DNA of 64,000 nt, taken from positions 62,001-126,000 of the forward strand of contig DASRAU010000004.1 in assembly GCA_035638075.1 (NCBI GenBank), given 5' to 3'. How positions within the stretch are numbered: the stretch's first letter is position 1; each line of letters begins with the position of its first letter. Shown one piece after another: positions 7,812 to 17,518 of the stretch. Below the pieces are notes generated by a model. The model had not been told where the DNA came from and searched no databases. It saw only the letters and a list, made by a program, of their open reading frames with translations. Source of the DNA: DASRAU01 sp035638075. Lineage in GTDB: Bacteria; Acidobacteriota; Polarisedimenticolia; Gp22-AA2. The translations under genes were made by a program, and so were the position numbers.

Positions 7812-8668
7812 AGGCCAGCCATCGCCCGTCCGCGACGCCACACCAGCCGGTGCAGGCGGAAGCCCGCGGCACCCCCGAGATCGCCCAGCAGGCTCCGGAA
7901 CATCGCCTGGTCGGTTCCGCAGTAGGCCCGCAGGAAAGCGAAACCATCCCGGCGATCGAGCGGGCTCGCGGGCGCGATCCACTTCTCGTAGGAGCGCAGC
8001 AGGCGCTTCAGGTTCCTGCGCCGCGCGCCGAGGTTCACCGTCTTTCTGAACCGGCCTCCTTCCAGGTCGATGACATGCACTTCGCTTGCACCTGTCGGAG
8101 ACACGGCCTCGCCGCCGTCCGCGACCACGAGATTGCCGAGGTTGAGATCGGCGTGCACGAAGCCGGCGTCGTGCAGCGCCCGCACGCACCTGCCGGCGCC
8201 ACGCGCCAGGCGGCGGCGCCGGCGCGCCAGAGGCTGCTCTCCGAGAAGCGCCTGCAGGCTGGCGCCGCGCGGGATGGCCTCGGTGACCAGGACATAGGTC
8301 CACAAAGGGCCGTGGACGGCGCGGCAACCGGCGGCGAGAACCTCCGGTGTGGCCACCCCTGCGGAGCGGAGCCGTTCCGCCGCCTCGACGGCGCGACGTG
8401 CCCGGCCATCGCGCCAGAACAGGTCCCCCAGAAGCGACCCGACCAGCCCTCCGTGCCGCCCCCGCTTGGCGTACGCGGCGCGTCCGGCGAGCACGAGGGT
8501 CATCACCGTTCCCCGGCCGGTGCCGGGCGGACCCGGCGGCGGGGGCTCGCCTTCCAGGAGCGCCGCCGCCGGCGAAGCCGCGAGCGGTGCCGCGAGCCCG
8601 GGCCGGACACGCCAGAGGCGTTGCGCCGATCGCAGCGTTTCGTAGCCGGGCAGATCGAGGCCGGTCAC
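7808..8668 (-). CDS. KdkA/RfaP-type lipopolysaccharide kinase
   Basis: Eukaryotic-like sugar kinase of the Kdo kinase/WaaP family, which phosphorylates the LPS inner core in the cytoplasm. 286 residues. The catalytic loop is HADLNLGNL (about residue 165) and the metal-binding Asp sits in VIDLEGGR about 25 residues later; an Arg-rich segment follows (LGARRRNLKRLLRSY), as in KdkA. The start is GTG at 8668, overlapping the tatC stop as GTGA; a later ATG at about residue 55 would remove the N-terminal lobe. The kinase subtype (Kdo or heptose) cannot be decided from sequence alone. Confidence 0.75.
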   Translation of the reverse strand: MTGLDLPGYETLRSAQRLWRVRPGLAAPLAASPAAALLEGEPPPPGPPGTGRGTVMTLVLAGRAAYAKRGRHGGLVGSLLGDLFWRDGRARRAVEAAERLRSAGVATPEVLAAGCRAVHGPLWTYVLVTEAIPRGASLQALLGEQPLARRRRRLARGAGRCVRALHDAGFVHADLNLGNLVVADGGEAVSPTGASEVHVIDLEGGRFRKTVNLGARRRNLKRLLRSYEKWIAPASPLDRRDGFAFLRAYCGTDQAMFRSLLGDLGGAAGFRLHRLVWRRGRAMAGL

Positions 8669-9408
8669 GGCGCGGCAGTGGTCTCCGCCCGGCGCGGCGC
8701 TTCCACGCGGCGCGGCCGGCCGAAGACGTGCGCGACCAGGATGCTGATGAGATAGAGCCCGATCATCGGAGCGGCGAACAGGCACTGGGTCACGACGTCC
8801 GGCGTCGGCGTGACCACCGCGGCGACGATGAAGATGATCAGGATGGCGTAGTTGAACCGGCGCCAGAGGAATCGCGGCGTCACCAGGCCCAGTCGCGCCA
8901 GGAAGTAGATGACCGTCGGCAGCTCGAACACCAGCCCCATGCCCAGGATGATGCGGCTCTCGAAGGTGAACAGGCTGCTGATGCGCAGATTCGGCTGGAA
9001 GTCTCCGGCGATCGACAGCAGGAAGCGGGCCGCCGACGGAAAGCCGATGAAATAGCCGAACGCTCCGCCCAGCACGAAGAACACCGTCGCGAAGAGGACG
9101 AAGGGAAACGCCATGCGCCGCTCGCGCGCATACAACCCCGGGGCGATGAAGGCCCACAGCTGGTACAGGACGAACGGGGCCGACAGGAACATCGAGGCGA
9201 GGAACCCGACCTTCATGTAGAGGACGAAGGGCTCGGTGAGGTCGAGGAAGACCGGCTTCTGCTCCCCGAGGAAGGGGCGGATCGGCCTGAGGCAGTACTC
9301 CAGGATGGCCCGGGCCTGGGTCAGCGCCAGCGCGAAAGCGAGGGCGATGGCCGCGAGGCTGTAGAGCAGACGACGCCGCAGCTCGTCGAGGTGATCGAGA
9401 AACCCCAT
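8665..9408 (-). CDS. tatC: Sec-independent protein translocase subunit TatC
   Basis: Core receptor of the twin-arginine translocase in the inner membrane. 247 residues with six hydrophobic segments. Signature MGFLDHLDELRRRLL at the N-terminus and FTFESRIILGMGLVFELP with the conserved Glu in the periplasmic or second-loop region. The start could be the ATG at 9408 (10 bases after the tatA stop, standard TatC N-terminus) or the ATG at 9456 (16 more residues, overlapping tatA); neither has a clear Shine-Dalgarno. The stop overlaps the kdkA-like start as GTGA. Confidence 0.93.
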   Translation of the reverse strand: MGFLDHLDELRRRLLYSLAAIALAFALALTQARAILEYCLRPIRPFLGEQKPVFLDLTEPFVLYMKVGFLASMFLSAPFVLYQLWAFIAPGLYARERRMAFPFVLFATVFFVLGGAFGYFIGFPSAARFLLSIAGDFQPNLRISSLFTFESRIILGMGLVFELPTVIYFLARLGLVTPRFLWRRFNYAILIIFIVAAVVTPTPDVVTQCLFAAPMIGLYLISILVAHVFGRPRRVEAPRRAETTAAP

Positions 9409-9418
9409 GACCGGGAGG

Positions 9419-9763
9419 TCAGTGGGTTGGCTGGGGCTCTTCTGGCTCTCGGGCATCGACGGCCGCCGGGACGGCGGCGGGGACGGGGTCGGAGGCGGCC
9501 TCGCTCGTGCCGGTCGATTCGAGGGTCCCGGGAGGGGCCGTGCCCGCGGCTGGAAGCGAGGGCGCCGGCGCGGGGGTCCCTTCGCGCGCAACCTCGGTCT
9601 CCAGTGAGTCCCGCAGGTCGTTCGCGGCCCGACGGAATTCCGCCAGTCCCTTCCCCAGCGATTTTCCGAGCTCCGGGAGCTTGCGCGGCCCGAAGATGAG
9701 CAGGGCCACGACGAAAATAAGCAGAAGCTCCGGACCTCCGATCGACCCGAACATGCGCCGCAT
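9419..9763 (-). CDS. tatA: TatA/TatB-family translocase protein
   Basis: Forms the Tat channel with TatC. 114 residues: one N-terminal transmembrane helix (PELLLIFVVALLIFGPRKLP with the FGP hinge), an amphipathic helix (LGKSLGKGLAEFRRAANDLR) and a Pro/Ala/Glu-rich tail. The start at 9763 is preceded by GGGGAG at seven bases; a second ATG lies 9 bases downstream. TatA and TatB cannot be separated by sequence here; with only one copy beside tatC it may serve both roles. The gene is divergent from the S41 protease at 9849. Confidence 0.9.
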   Translation of the reverse strand: MRRMFGSIGGPELLLIFVVALLIFGPRKLPELGKSLGKGLAEFRRAANDLRDSLETEVAREGTPAPAPSLPAAGTAPPGTLESTGTSEAASDPVPAAVPAAVDAREPEEPQPTH

Positions 9764-9796
9764 CTTAGCACTCCCCGGAAAACCCTGATTCCTTCC

Positions 9797-9825
9797 TTGT
9801 GCAGGCGCGATCGTCGCCCTATAAT
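9797..9825 (+). promoter_or_regulatory. Strong sigma-70-type promoter of the S41 protease gene
   Basis: TTGTGC at 9797-9802 and a perfect TATAAT at 9820-9825, spacer 17. The predicted start of transcription is near 9832; the GTG start is at 9849, with GGAGGT between. Confidence 0.7.
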
Positions 9826-9848
9826 TCCGCGGAGCAAATGGAGGTCGA

Positions 9849-11417
9849 GTGAGCCGTCGTTCCATCCTGACCGGGGTCGTTTTTGTCCTTTCCGGAGGAC
9901 TGGCGGGCGGGCTTCTCGGCGGCCGATCCCTGGCGCTCCCCGAGCGGGGGGGGGATCCGGTCGGCACCTTCACCCAGCTCCTCTCGGTGGTCCAGTCCCG
10001 GGCCGCCGGCAACGTCGATTCCCAGGCTGTGATCGAGGGGGCCATCCGCGGGATGGTCCGGACCCTCGACCCGCACACCAACTACCTCGACGCCGACGAC
10101 TACAAGCACATGCTGGAGGAGCAGCAGGGCTCCTTCTCGGGGCTCGGCATCGTCATCTCCAAGCCGGGGCACGACAAGCCCCTCACGGTCATCTCGCCCC
10201 TCGACGGAACGCCGGCCTGGAACGCCGGCATCCGCGCCGGCGACATCATTTCGCAGATTGAGGGGACCGACACCCTCGACATGGCCATCGACGAGGCGCT
10301 GCGCCGCCTCAAGGGACCGAAGGGGACGCAGGTCACCATCACGGTGACGCGCCCCGGGGACGAGGAGCCGCTGCACTTCACGCTCACGCGCGACGACATC
10401 CCGACCTACAGCATCCGCTACGCTTTCATGGCGCGCCCCGGCGTCGGCTACATCAAGATCGAGAACTTCACCCGCACGACCGAGCGCGAGATGGAGGAGA
10501 AGATCCAGGCGCTGCGGCGCGAGGGCATGACGCAGCTCGTCCTCGACCTGCGTCGCAACCCCGGGGGTCTTCTCGAGCAGGCGGTGCGGGTCTCCGACCA
10601 GTTCCTGCGCAAGGGCCAGATGGTCGTCTACACGCAGGGGCGCATCCGCGGGTCGGACATGGAATACCGCGCCTCCGGCGGCGGCCGCCACCCCGACCTG
10701 CCGCTCGTCGTCCTGGTGGACAAGTTCAGCGCCAGCGCCTCGGAGATCGTCTCGGGCGCGCTGCAGGATCACGACCGCGCCCTCATCGTCGGCAAGCCGA
10801 CCTGGGGGAAGGGACTGGTGCAGACGGTCTACCCGCTCAGCCAGGGGACGGCGCTGGCGCTCACGACGGCGCGCTACTACACGCCGAGCGGCCGGCTGAT
10901 CCAGCGCGATTACAACTCCCTCGAGGACTACCTGTCCTACGAGGACAGCGACGCCGCCGAGCCGCCGCACGGCGAAGTGCGACAGACCGACGCCGGCCGC
11001 ACCGTGTACGGCGGCGGTGGCATCCGCCCCGACGTCCTGGTGGACCGCGAGGCGACCTCGAAGTTCATCGACACGCTGCAGCGCAACCAGGCCTTCTTCA
11101 ATTTCGCGGTGGATTACAACACCCACCACAAGGGGCTGGCGAAGGGGTTCGACGTGACGCCCGAGATGGTGGACGACTTCCTGTCCTTCCTCGACCGCCG
11201 CAAGGTGACCTGGACCAAGAGCGAGGTGGACACCGACCGCGACCGGCTGCGCGCCGAGATCCGCCAGGCGATCTCCTCGACGCTGTGGGGCATGGAAGAG
11301 GGCTATCGCGTGTCGATGGAGATCGACAAGCAGATGCAGCGCGCCATCGAGCTGTTCCCCGAGGCGCAGCAGCTCGCGGCGCTGCCACGGGCCCCGAAGC
11401 CGACCGTCTCCCAGTAA
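9849..11417 (+). CDS. ctp: S41-family carboxy-terminal processing protease
   Basis: Periplasmic serine protease that trims or degrades proteins from their C-termini. 522 residues. A PDZ domain (about 95-180, GLGIVISKPG to IRAGDIISQIEG) precedes the S41 core. The catalytic Ser is in DKFSASASEIVSGAL and the Lys in GKPTWGKGLVQ, 25 residues later. A 160-residue helical C-terminal extension follows. The N-terminus SRRSILTGVVFVLSGGLAGG resembles a twin-arginine signal or anchor, notable because tatA-tatC lie immediately upstream on the other strand. GTG start at 9849 with a GGAGGT site. Confidence 0.92.
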   Translation: MSRRSILTGVVFVLSGGLAGGLLGGRSLALPERGGDPVGTFTQLLSVVQSRAAGNVDSQAVIEGAIRGMVRTLDPHTNYLDADDYKHMLEEQQGSFSGLGIVISKPGHDKPLTVISPLDGTPAWNAGIRAGDIISQIEGTDTLDMAIDEALRRLKGPKGTQVTITVTRPGDEEPLHFTLTRDDIPTYSIRYAFMARPGVGYIKIENFTRTTEREMEEKIQALRREGMTQLVLDLRRNPGGLLEQAVRVSDQFLRKGQMVVYTQGRIRGSDMEYRASGGGRHPDLPLVVLVDKFSASASEIVSGALQDHDRALIVGKPTWGKGLVQTVYPLSQGTALALTTARYYTPSGRLIQRDYNSLEDYLSYEDSDAAEPPHGEVRQTDAGRTVYGGGGIRPDVLVDREATSKFIDTLQRNQAFFNFAVDYNTHHKGLAKGFDVTPEMVDDFLSFLDRRKVTWTKSEVDTDRDRLRAEIRQAISSTLWGMEEGYRVSMEIDKQMQRAIELFPEAQQLAALPRAPKPTVSQ

Positions 11418-11436
11418 ACGAGTTCGTGAAGGCGCT

Positions 11437-12108
11437 TCAGCCGGCCAGCGCGATGCGGCGGGTCTGCTCGGCGAAGGGCCGCGCGTGGAACCGCCGCAGC
11501 TCGGCCTGCCGCACCCCCGTCGTCAGGCCATCGAGCCAGCGGACGTAGCGCGACGCCAGGCGCGCCGCCTCGAGGTAGCGATCCGATTCGGAGTCGCCGC
11601 CGTCGGCGTATTTCTCGAACAGGTGATGCTTCGTCCAGGCCCGGTGGAACTCCGAGACGCGCCGGCGTCCCGTCAGGCGCCCGAGCAGGTGCAGCACCAC
11701 GAGGTACTTGGTGACGAGCGCGTGCATCTCGAGCTCCAGGAGCCGCAGCGGGCGGCCGGAGGCGAGACGGCTGGCCACGGTCAGGAGATGGTCGAGCTCC
11801 TCGACGAGCATGGCGAAGGCGTCGATGTTGCGGTCGTCGAGCCCGCGCCGCGGATCGTGCCGCTCCAGGTGGGCCACCAGCGCGTCGGGATAGTAGATGA
11901 CCGCCCGGACTCCCTCCCCTTCCGGTCGCAACAGCAGGCGCGGGCGACCCGGCTCGGCCGCCGTGCCGGCTCCGGTGCGCGCCATCGCGCGAAGCCCCGC
12001 GTCGCCGATCAGGTAAGGAGCCACGTCGCCGACGAGGGGCTGCAGGCCGTAGGTGCGCTCGATGATCGACTGGAGGGCGGGCACGAGGGGGATCTGCTGC
12101 GCCTTCAC
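11437..12108 (-). CDS. Unknown protein coupled to a Clp-type ATPase
   Basis: A 223-residue, mainly helical soluble protein that I do not recognise. Features: a central LVEELDHLLTVASR segment and an LELEMHALVTKYL segment, each with an acidic residue and a His spaced as in metal- or ferritin-like helices, then KHHLFEKY and an Arg-rich C-terminus. These could be a metal site, but that is speculation. GTG start at 12108 overlaps the stop of the ATPase gene as GTGA, so the two are almost surely translated together; it may be an adaptor or substrate of that ATPase. Confidence 0.6.
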   Translation of the reverse strand: MKAQQIPLVPALQSIIERTYGLQPLVGDVAPYLIGDAGLRAMARTGAGTAAEPGRPRLLLRPEGEGVRAVIYYPDALVAHLERHDPRRGLDDRNIDAFAMLVEELDHLLTVASRLASGRPLRLLELEMHALVTKYLVVLHLLGRLTGRRRVSEFHRAWTKHHLFEKYADGGDSESDRYLEAARLASRYVRWLDGLTTGVRQAELRRFHARPFAEQTRRIALAG

Positions 12109-13991
12109 GCCGCCCCTTCGCGATAGACGAACTTGTCCCGCCGGTAGTCGATGACCAGCCGGCGGCCGCTCCGCTCGGGCTTGAGCTCGGCCTCGACCAT
12201 GCCGGACAGCGCTTCGAGGTCGACCGCCCGCTCGCCGCGCCGCGCCGCGCGAATCAGCCGGATCAGCCGGCGGCGCCCGTCGGTCATCGACAGACCCGCC
12301 GGCCGCAGGCGAATCTGCACCTCGACGTTGCAGACGCGATCGACGCGACCGACGAGGTTGCGCGCGCCCTCCTCGGGCGTGAACCCCTGCGCGAGGAGCG
12401 CCTGCCGGGCCGCCGGGCGCACCTCCAGGCAGACGCCGTGGCGCTTCTGGAACCGCTCGGCGAGCCGGCCGATCTCGAGGTCGAGGATGCGACCTGCCGA
12501 GGCGCGCCCGAGGGGATGGAAGTGGATCACCTGGAGCCGGGCCAGGAACTCGGGCGCCAGGCCGCGCCGCAGGGCGCGCGCCGCGTCGCGGCGCCGTCCC
12601 GATCCGCCCGCGGCGTAGCCGATGGGCGCCTGGCGCATCTCGATCTCGCTGTAGCCGGCGTTCGAGGTGAAGGCGAGCAGCGTCGCCGGGAACTTCAGGA
12701 CGCGTCCGCGATTGTCCATGGTCGAGCCGCGATCCATGAGCGACAGGAAGAACCGCATCAGCTGCGGATGGGCCTTCTCCACCTCGTCCACCAGCAGCAC
12801 CGACAGGGGCGCCCGCCGGGCGCGATCGTGGAACTCGGCGAGCAGCCCCTCCTCGTCGCTGCGGATGAAGCCGCGCGTCGCTCCCTTGAGCTCGTTGACG
12901 TCGGAGGGGTAGGCGTACTGCGGCCCCTCGAGGAGCAGGGTCGGGACCTCGCACTCCCAGGCGGCCTCGAGCCGCCGCGCCAGCGACTCCATGAGATGGT
13001 TCTTCCCCACCCCGGTCGGTCCCACCAGGAAATAACTGAGGGGGCGCTGGCGGTCGCGCATGCCGGCCGCGAAGACGCTCAGGTCGTCGCACAGGCGGTG
13101 CACCGCCTCGTCCTGGTCGACGACGTCCTCGCTCAGGTCCTGCCGGAGCTGGTCGAGATCGAGTGTGCGCAGCAGCAGCGTGCGCTCGAAGCGCGCCAGC
13201 CGGGTGTCCCGGTCCGTGTCCGGGCCTTCCTCGTCGGCCTGGACGGCGACGGGCCGGGGCCGCGGGTCCGGCGCCGGGCGCGGGTCCGGGCGCTCCGGTC
13301 CGCGAGCGGGGCGGGGACGGCGGGCCGGGACCGGCGCGAGCGCCCCGCCTGAGACGACCGGCGGGTTCGCGGCGGGCGGCAGCGCGACCCGGGCTTCGCC
13401 GCCCGCAAGGGACGGCGCGGCCTCGGACTCGCGCCACGCCTGCAGGATGCGCGCGTACAGGTCGAACCGGGTGGCGCACTGCCGCAGGAACAGCACCTCC
13501 TCGTCGAGCGGAAGCCGGCCGAGGCGGTTGCGCTCGAAATGCTCGCGCAGCATGCGATCGTCGGAGAGCAGGCTCAGCACCTGTCCCGCCAGGTCATAGG
13601 AGCGCGGGCCGATCTCCTGCAGCTGAAGGCCGCGATACGTCGTTCGCCCGGCGACCCCGACGTCGTAGAGACACTTGTCGCCGCAGGAGCGGAGCGCCTC
13701 GGGGACGCTCCAGACCCTCAGCGCCGCGGCATCGCGGGTCGCCTCGTTGGACTGGCCCGCGGGCAGCAGCCATGCGGCGGGACGGGGGTCGCCCGAGAGA
13801 ACACGGTCGAGCGTCCCATGGTCGTATTCGTGCCTGAGAAGCGGGGTCCGGCGGGTCAGGAGGTCGAGGAGGTGTCGAACGTCCAGGTCATCGAATGCGG
13901 CCGCCCCGGCCAGACGGTCCGCGAGCTCCCTGAGCCTGGCCTCCAGAGCTCCGGGAGTCAGATCCTCGAACGAGCCGCGGGGAACCGTCAT
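12105..13991 (-). CDS. Divergent single-ring Clp-type AAA+ ATPase
   Basis: A 628-residue protein. The N-terminal 200 residues match no Clp N-domain I recognise and contain two Cys (RSCGDKCLYDVG). A Pro/Arg-rich linker follows (about 200-265), then one AAA_2 module: Walker A-like GPTGVGKNHLME, Walker B LLVDEVEKAHP, sensor 1 AFTSNAGYSE, Arg finger region APEFLARLQ, and a D2-small domain. Walker A has Asn where Thr or Ser normally coordinates magnesium. Clp-type architecture with one ring resembles ClpX/ClpC-D2-like unfoldases, but no zinc finger or ClpP loop was seen. It is divergent from groES; the CIRCE site lies 107 bases upstream of its start. Confidence 0.75.
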   Translation of the reverse strand: MTVPRGSFEDLTPGALEARLRELADRLAGAAAFDDLDVRHLLDLLTRRTPLLRHEYDHGTLDRVLSGDPRPAAWLLPAGQSNEATRDAAALRVWSVPEALRSCGDKCLYDVGVAGRTTYRGLQLQEIGPRSYDLAGQVLSLLSDDRMLREHFERNRLGRLPLDEEVLFLRQCATRFDLYARILQAWRESEAAPSLAGGEARVALPPAANPPVVSGGALAPVPARRPRPARGPERPDPRPAPDPRPRPVAVQADEEGPDTDRDTRLARFERTLLLRTLDLDQLRQDLSEDVVDQDEAVHRLCDDLSVFAAGMRDRQRPLSYFLVGPTGVGKNHLMESLARRLEAAWECEVPTLLLEGPQYAYPSDVNELKGATRGFIRSDEEGLLAEFHDRARRAPLSVLLVDEVEKAHPQLMRFFLSLMDRGSTMDNRGRVLKFPATLLAFTSNAGYSEIEMRQAPIGYAAGGSGRRRDAARALRRGLAPEFLARLQVIHFHPLGRASAGRILDLEIGRLAERFQKRHGVCLEVRPAARQALLAQGFTPEEGARNLVGRVDRVCNVEVQIRLRPAGLSMTDGRRRLIRLIRAARRGERAVDLEALSGMVEAELKPERSGRRLVIDYRRDKFVYREGAA

Positions 13992-14069
13992 AAGGATCGG
14001 GGCCCGTCTTTGCGCCCCGCCGAAATCATAGGTCCCCCAAGGGGTCCCGCAAGTCCAGCCAAGCCTGAC

Positions 14070-14098
14070 TTGACAGTCAGAATTGTCGCCGGTAGTAT
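14070..14098 (+). promoter_or_regulatory. groESL promoter
   Basis: Consensus TTGACA at 14070-14075, 17-base spacer, TAGTAT at 14093-14098. The initiation site would fall inside the CIRCE element, the standard arrangement for HrcA repression. Confidence 0.85.
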
Positions 14099-14124
14099 TA
14101 GCACTCGTTGGGCGAGAGTGCTAA
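14098..14124. promoter_or_regulatory. CIRCE operator (HrcA binding site)
   Basis: TTAGCACTC (14098-14106), nine bases, GAGTGCTAA (14116-14124): a perfect match to the CIRCE consensus. It lies between the groES promoter and the start codon, so groESL is expected to be repressed by HrcA and induced by heat. The hrcA gene is not in the window. Confidence 0.97.
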
Positions 14125-14172
14125 CAGCATCCGTCCGACACCCCAAAGAACAGAAAGGAGGAGGACATTCCG

Positions 14173-14460
14173 ATGAAGGTAAAGCCACTCAACGACCGCG
14201 TTCTGGTCCGCCGGATGGAAGCCGAAGAGAAGATGAAGGGCGGCATCATCATCCCGGACACCGCGAAAGAGAAGCCGCTGGAGGGGAAGGTCGTCTCGGT
14301 GGGCGCGGGGCGCCTGGACGAGAACGGCAAGCGCATTCCGATGGAAGTGAAGGCGGGCGACCGGGTCCTCGTGGGCAAGTACTCCGGGACCGAGGTCAAG
14401 ATCGACGACATCGAGCACGTCATCCTGCGCGAGGACGAGATCCTCGGCATCGTCAGCTAA
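14173..14460 (+). CDS. groES: Co-chaperonin GroES (Hsp10)
   Basis: Heptameric lid of the GroEL chaperonin. 95 residues, full length: KVKPLNDRVLVRRMEAEEK at the N-terminus, the mobile loop KMKGGIIIPDTAKEKP, and the C-terminal strand DEILGIVS. The AAAGGAGGAGG site eight or so bases before the ATG is the best Shine-Dalgarno in the window. First gene of the groESL operon under the CIRCE-controlled promoter; groEL begins 17 bases after its stop. Confidence 0.98.
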   Translation: MKVKPLNDRVLVRRMEAEEKMKGGIIIPDTAKEKPLEGKVVSVGAGRLDENGKRIPMEVKAGDRVLVGKYSGTEVKIDDIEHVILREDEILGIVS

Positions 14461-14476
14461 GGGAGGCGAACGAAAC

Positions 14477-16108
<1,632 letters not shown>

Positions 16109-16154
16109 GGCCTCCCCGGCCGGCCGCTCTTCGGCCGACCACAAGCACCAACCG

Positions 16155-16191
16155 ACCGCCCCGTGGCGCGCGCCGCGGGGCGGTTTTTTTT
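16155..16191 (+). terminator. Intrinsic terminator of groESL
   Basis: ACCGCCCCG (16155-16163) pairs with CGGGGCGGT (16176-16184). The loop is GC-rich and itself palindromic. An eight-T tract runs to 16191. Confidence 0.93.
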
Positions 16192-16221
16192 GGCCCTGGA
16201 CGCGGGAAATTCGTTGCCCGG

Positions 16222-16230
16222 TGCTACGAT
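16222..16230 (+). promoter_or_regulatory. Extended -10 element of first DUF4382 gene
   Basis: TG-C-TACGAT, hexamer at 16225-16230, in the context TTCGTT-N5-GGTGCTAC. The same context (TTCGTT then GGTGCTAC) recurs before the second DUF4382 gene. Confidence 0.4.
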
Positions 16231-16266
16231 CGGAGCATCTTTCAGGGGGTTGTGGAGGTGGGCCTC

Positions 16267-16836
16267 ATGACCGTTTCATCGGCTGTCCGTCCCGTCCTGC
16301 TCGCTGCCTGTCTCGCGCTCGCGCTCGCCTGCAGCTCCGGATCCGCTTCGGTCCATGCCGGCACCGGGACCATCCAGATTCACATCACCGACGCGCCCAT
16401 CGACCTGACGACCGTGGAGAAGGTCGAGGTGACCATCACCGACGTTGTCGTCTATCCCGGCGACGATGAGTCGGACATGCCGACGGTCGATCCCCGCGGG
16501 CCCATCGAGCTGGTCACCCACCCGGAGACCTTCGATCTGCTGACGCTGACGGACGGCGCGACGGACCTGCTCGCATCGGGCGAGGTCCCGGCCGGCGATT
16601 ACAACCGCATCCGGCTGGTGGTCTCGGAGGCGACGCTGACCTACAAGGACGGCACGACCGCGCCCCTCAAGATCGAGTCGGGGAAGGTGGACATCCCGAT
16701 CCGCTTTCATGTCGCCGCCGACACGGTGAACCCGATGACGCTCGACTTCGACGCCGGCGCCTCCGTGCAGGTCAACGCGACCGCGACGGACACGCTCATC
16801 CTGCGACCCGTGGTGACCCCGGTTCCGCATCCCTGA
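16267..16836 (+). CDS. DUF4382-domain lipoprotein
   Basis: A 189-residue predicted lipoprotein: hydrophobic signal VLLAACLALALACSSG with the likely lipidated Cys near residue 22. The mature part is a DUF4382 domain: it opens with TIQIHITDAPIDL, continues with VEKVEVTITDVVVYP, and has the family block LASGEVPAGDYNRIRLVV. DUF4382 proteins are all-beta surface or periplasmic proteins of unknown role. The ATG at 16267 is preceded by GGAGGT; an upstream GTG (16252) overlaps that site. Its paralogue follows 96 bases downstream. Confidence 0.8.
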   Translation: MTVSSAVRPVLLAACLALALACSSGSASVHAGTGTIQIHITDAPIDLTTVEKVEVTITDVVVYPGDDESDMPTVDPRGPIELVTHPETFDLLTLTDGATDLLASGEVPAGDYNRIRLVVSEATLTYKDGTTAPLKIESGKVDIPIRFHVAADTVNPMTLDFDAGASVQVNATATDTLILRPVVTPVPHP

Positions 16837-16881
16837 GATCCCGCAGAACGCCGTCGGGGACCGGACCTTTCGTTTCCGCGG

Positions 16882-16890
16882 TGCTACAGT
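16882..16890 (+). promoter_or_regulatory. Extended -10 element of second DUF4382 gene
   Basis: TG-C-TACAGT, hexamer at 16885-16890, preceded by TTCGTTTCCGCGG as in the paralogue. The start codon at 16933 has GGAGG about ten bases before it. Confidence 0.4.
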
Positions 16891-16932
16891 GCTTGACGTC
16901 CGCCGGGGTGGTGGGCCGTGGAGGCGTGATCC

Positions 16933-17517
16933 ATGCTCCCGTCCCGCCCGGTCCGTCACCTCCTGCTCGTCTCCCTCGCCATCGTGCCGCTGGCCTGCGG
17001 CCTCAAGGGCGAAACCCAGGGTCCGGCCGCCGCAGGCCCCCCGCCGGGAGTCGCGGCCGGGGCCGTCCAGGTGATGCTGAGCGGCACCGGTTTCGGCGGG
17101 GACGAGTTCGAGGACATCGGCTCGGTCAACGTGACGATCTCCCAGGCGATCGCCTTCCCCGACGAGGGATCGGGGGCGCCCGGAGTCAGCGCACTCGGGC
17201 CCACACCCCTCCTCGGCGGCCCGGTGACGATCGATCTGCTCTCGCTGCAGGGGAACACGATGACGCTCGCGGCAGGGCCGGTGGCGGCGGCCGATTACAA
17301 CCGGATCGAGCTGCAGTTCACCGGCGCCAGCGTGTCGCTGCGGGACGGCGGGACCAACCAGCTCGACGTCGAATCCGGGACGGTGGACGTTCCGCTCAAC
17401 GTGACCGTCGATCCCGGCCAGACCAGTTTCGTCAGCCTGTCGATCAACGTGCGGGATTCGGTGCGCCTGAACAAGAACGACCGCGGCACCTTCCGGCCGA
17501 TCGTGCGGGCGCAGTGA
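16933..17517 (+). CDS. DUF4382-like lipoprotein, paralogue of the preceding gene
   Basis: A 194-residue predicted lipoprotein: signal VRHLLLVSLAIVPLACG with the Cys near residue 22. The mature part shares the plan of the neighbour: an early beta strand (AVQVMLSGTGF), SVNVTISQAIAFP, the block GPVAAADYNRIELQFTGASV and a later PLNVTVDPGQ strand region. Sequence identity is low outside these blocks, so the duplication is old. It has its own extended -10 element and Shine-Dalgarno and so is probably transcribed separately. The stop is one base away from the stop of the convergent LolA-like gene. Confidence 0.75.
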   Translation: MLPSRPVRHLLLVSLAIVPLACGLKGETQGPAAAGPPPGVAAGAVQVMLSGTGFGGDEFEDIGSVNVTISQAIAFPDEGSGAPGVSALGPTPLLGGPVTIDLLSLQGNTMTLAAGPVAAADYNRIELQFTGASVSLRDGGTNQLDVESGTVDVPLNVTVDPGQTSFVSLSINVRDSVRLNKNDRGTFRPIVRAQ

Positions 17518-17518
17518 C

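Noticed and set aside
13163..13837. Pro/Arg/Ala-rich plus-strand frames opposite the Clp-type ATPase gene
   Set aside because: Low-complexity GC-frame artefacts with no ribosome-binding site or domain.
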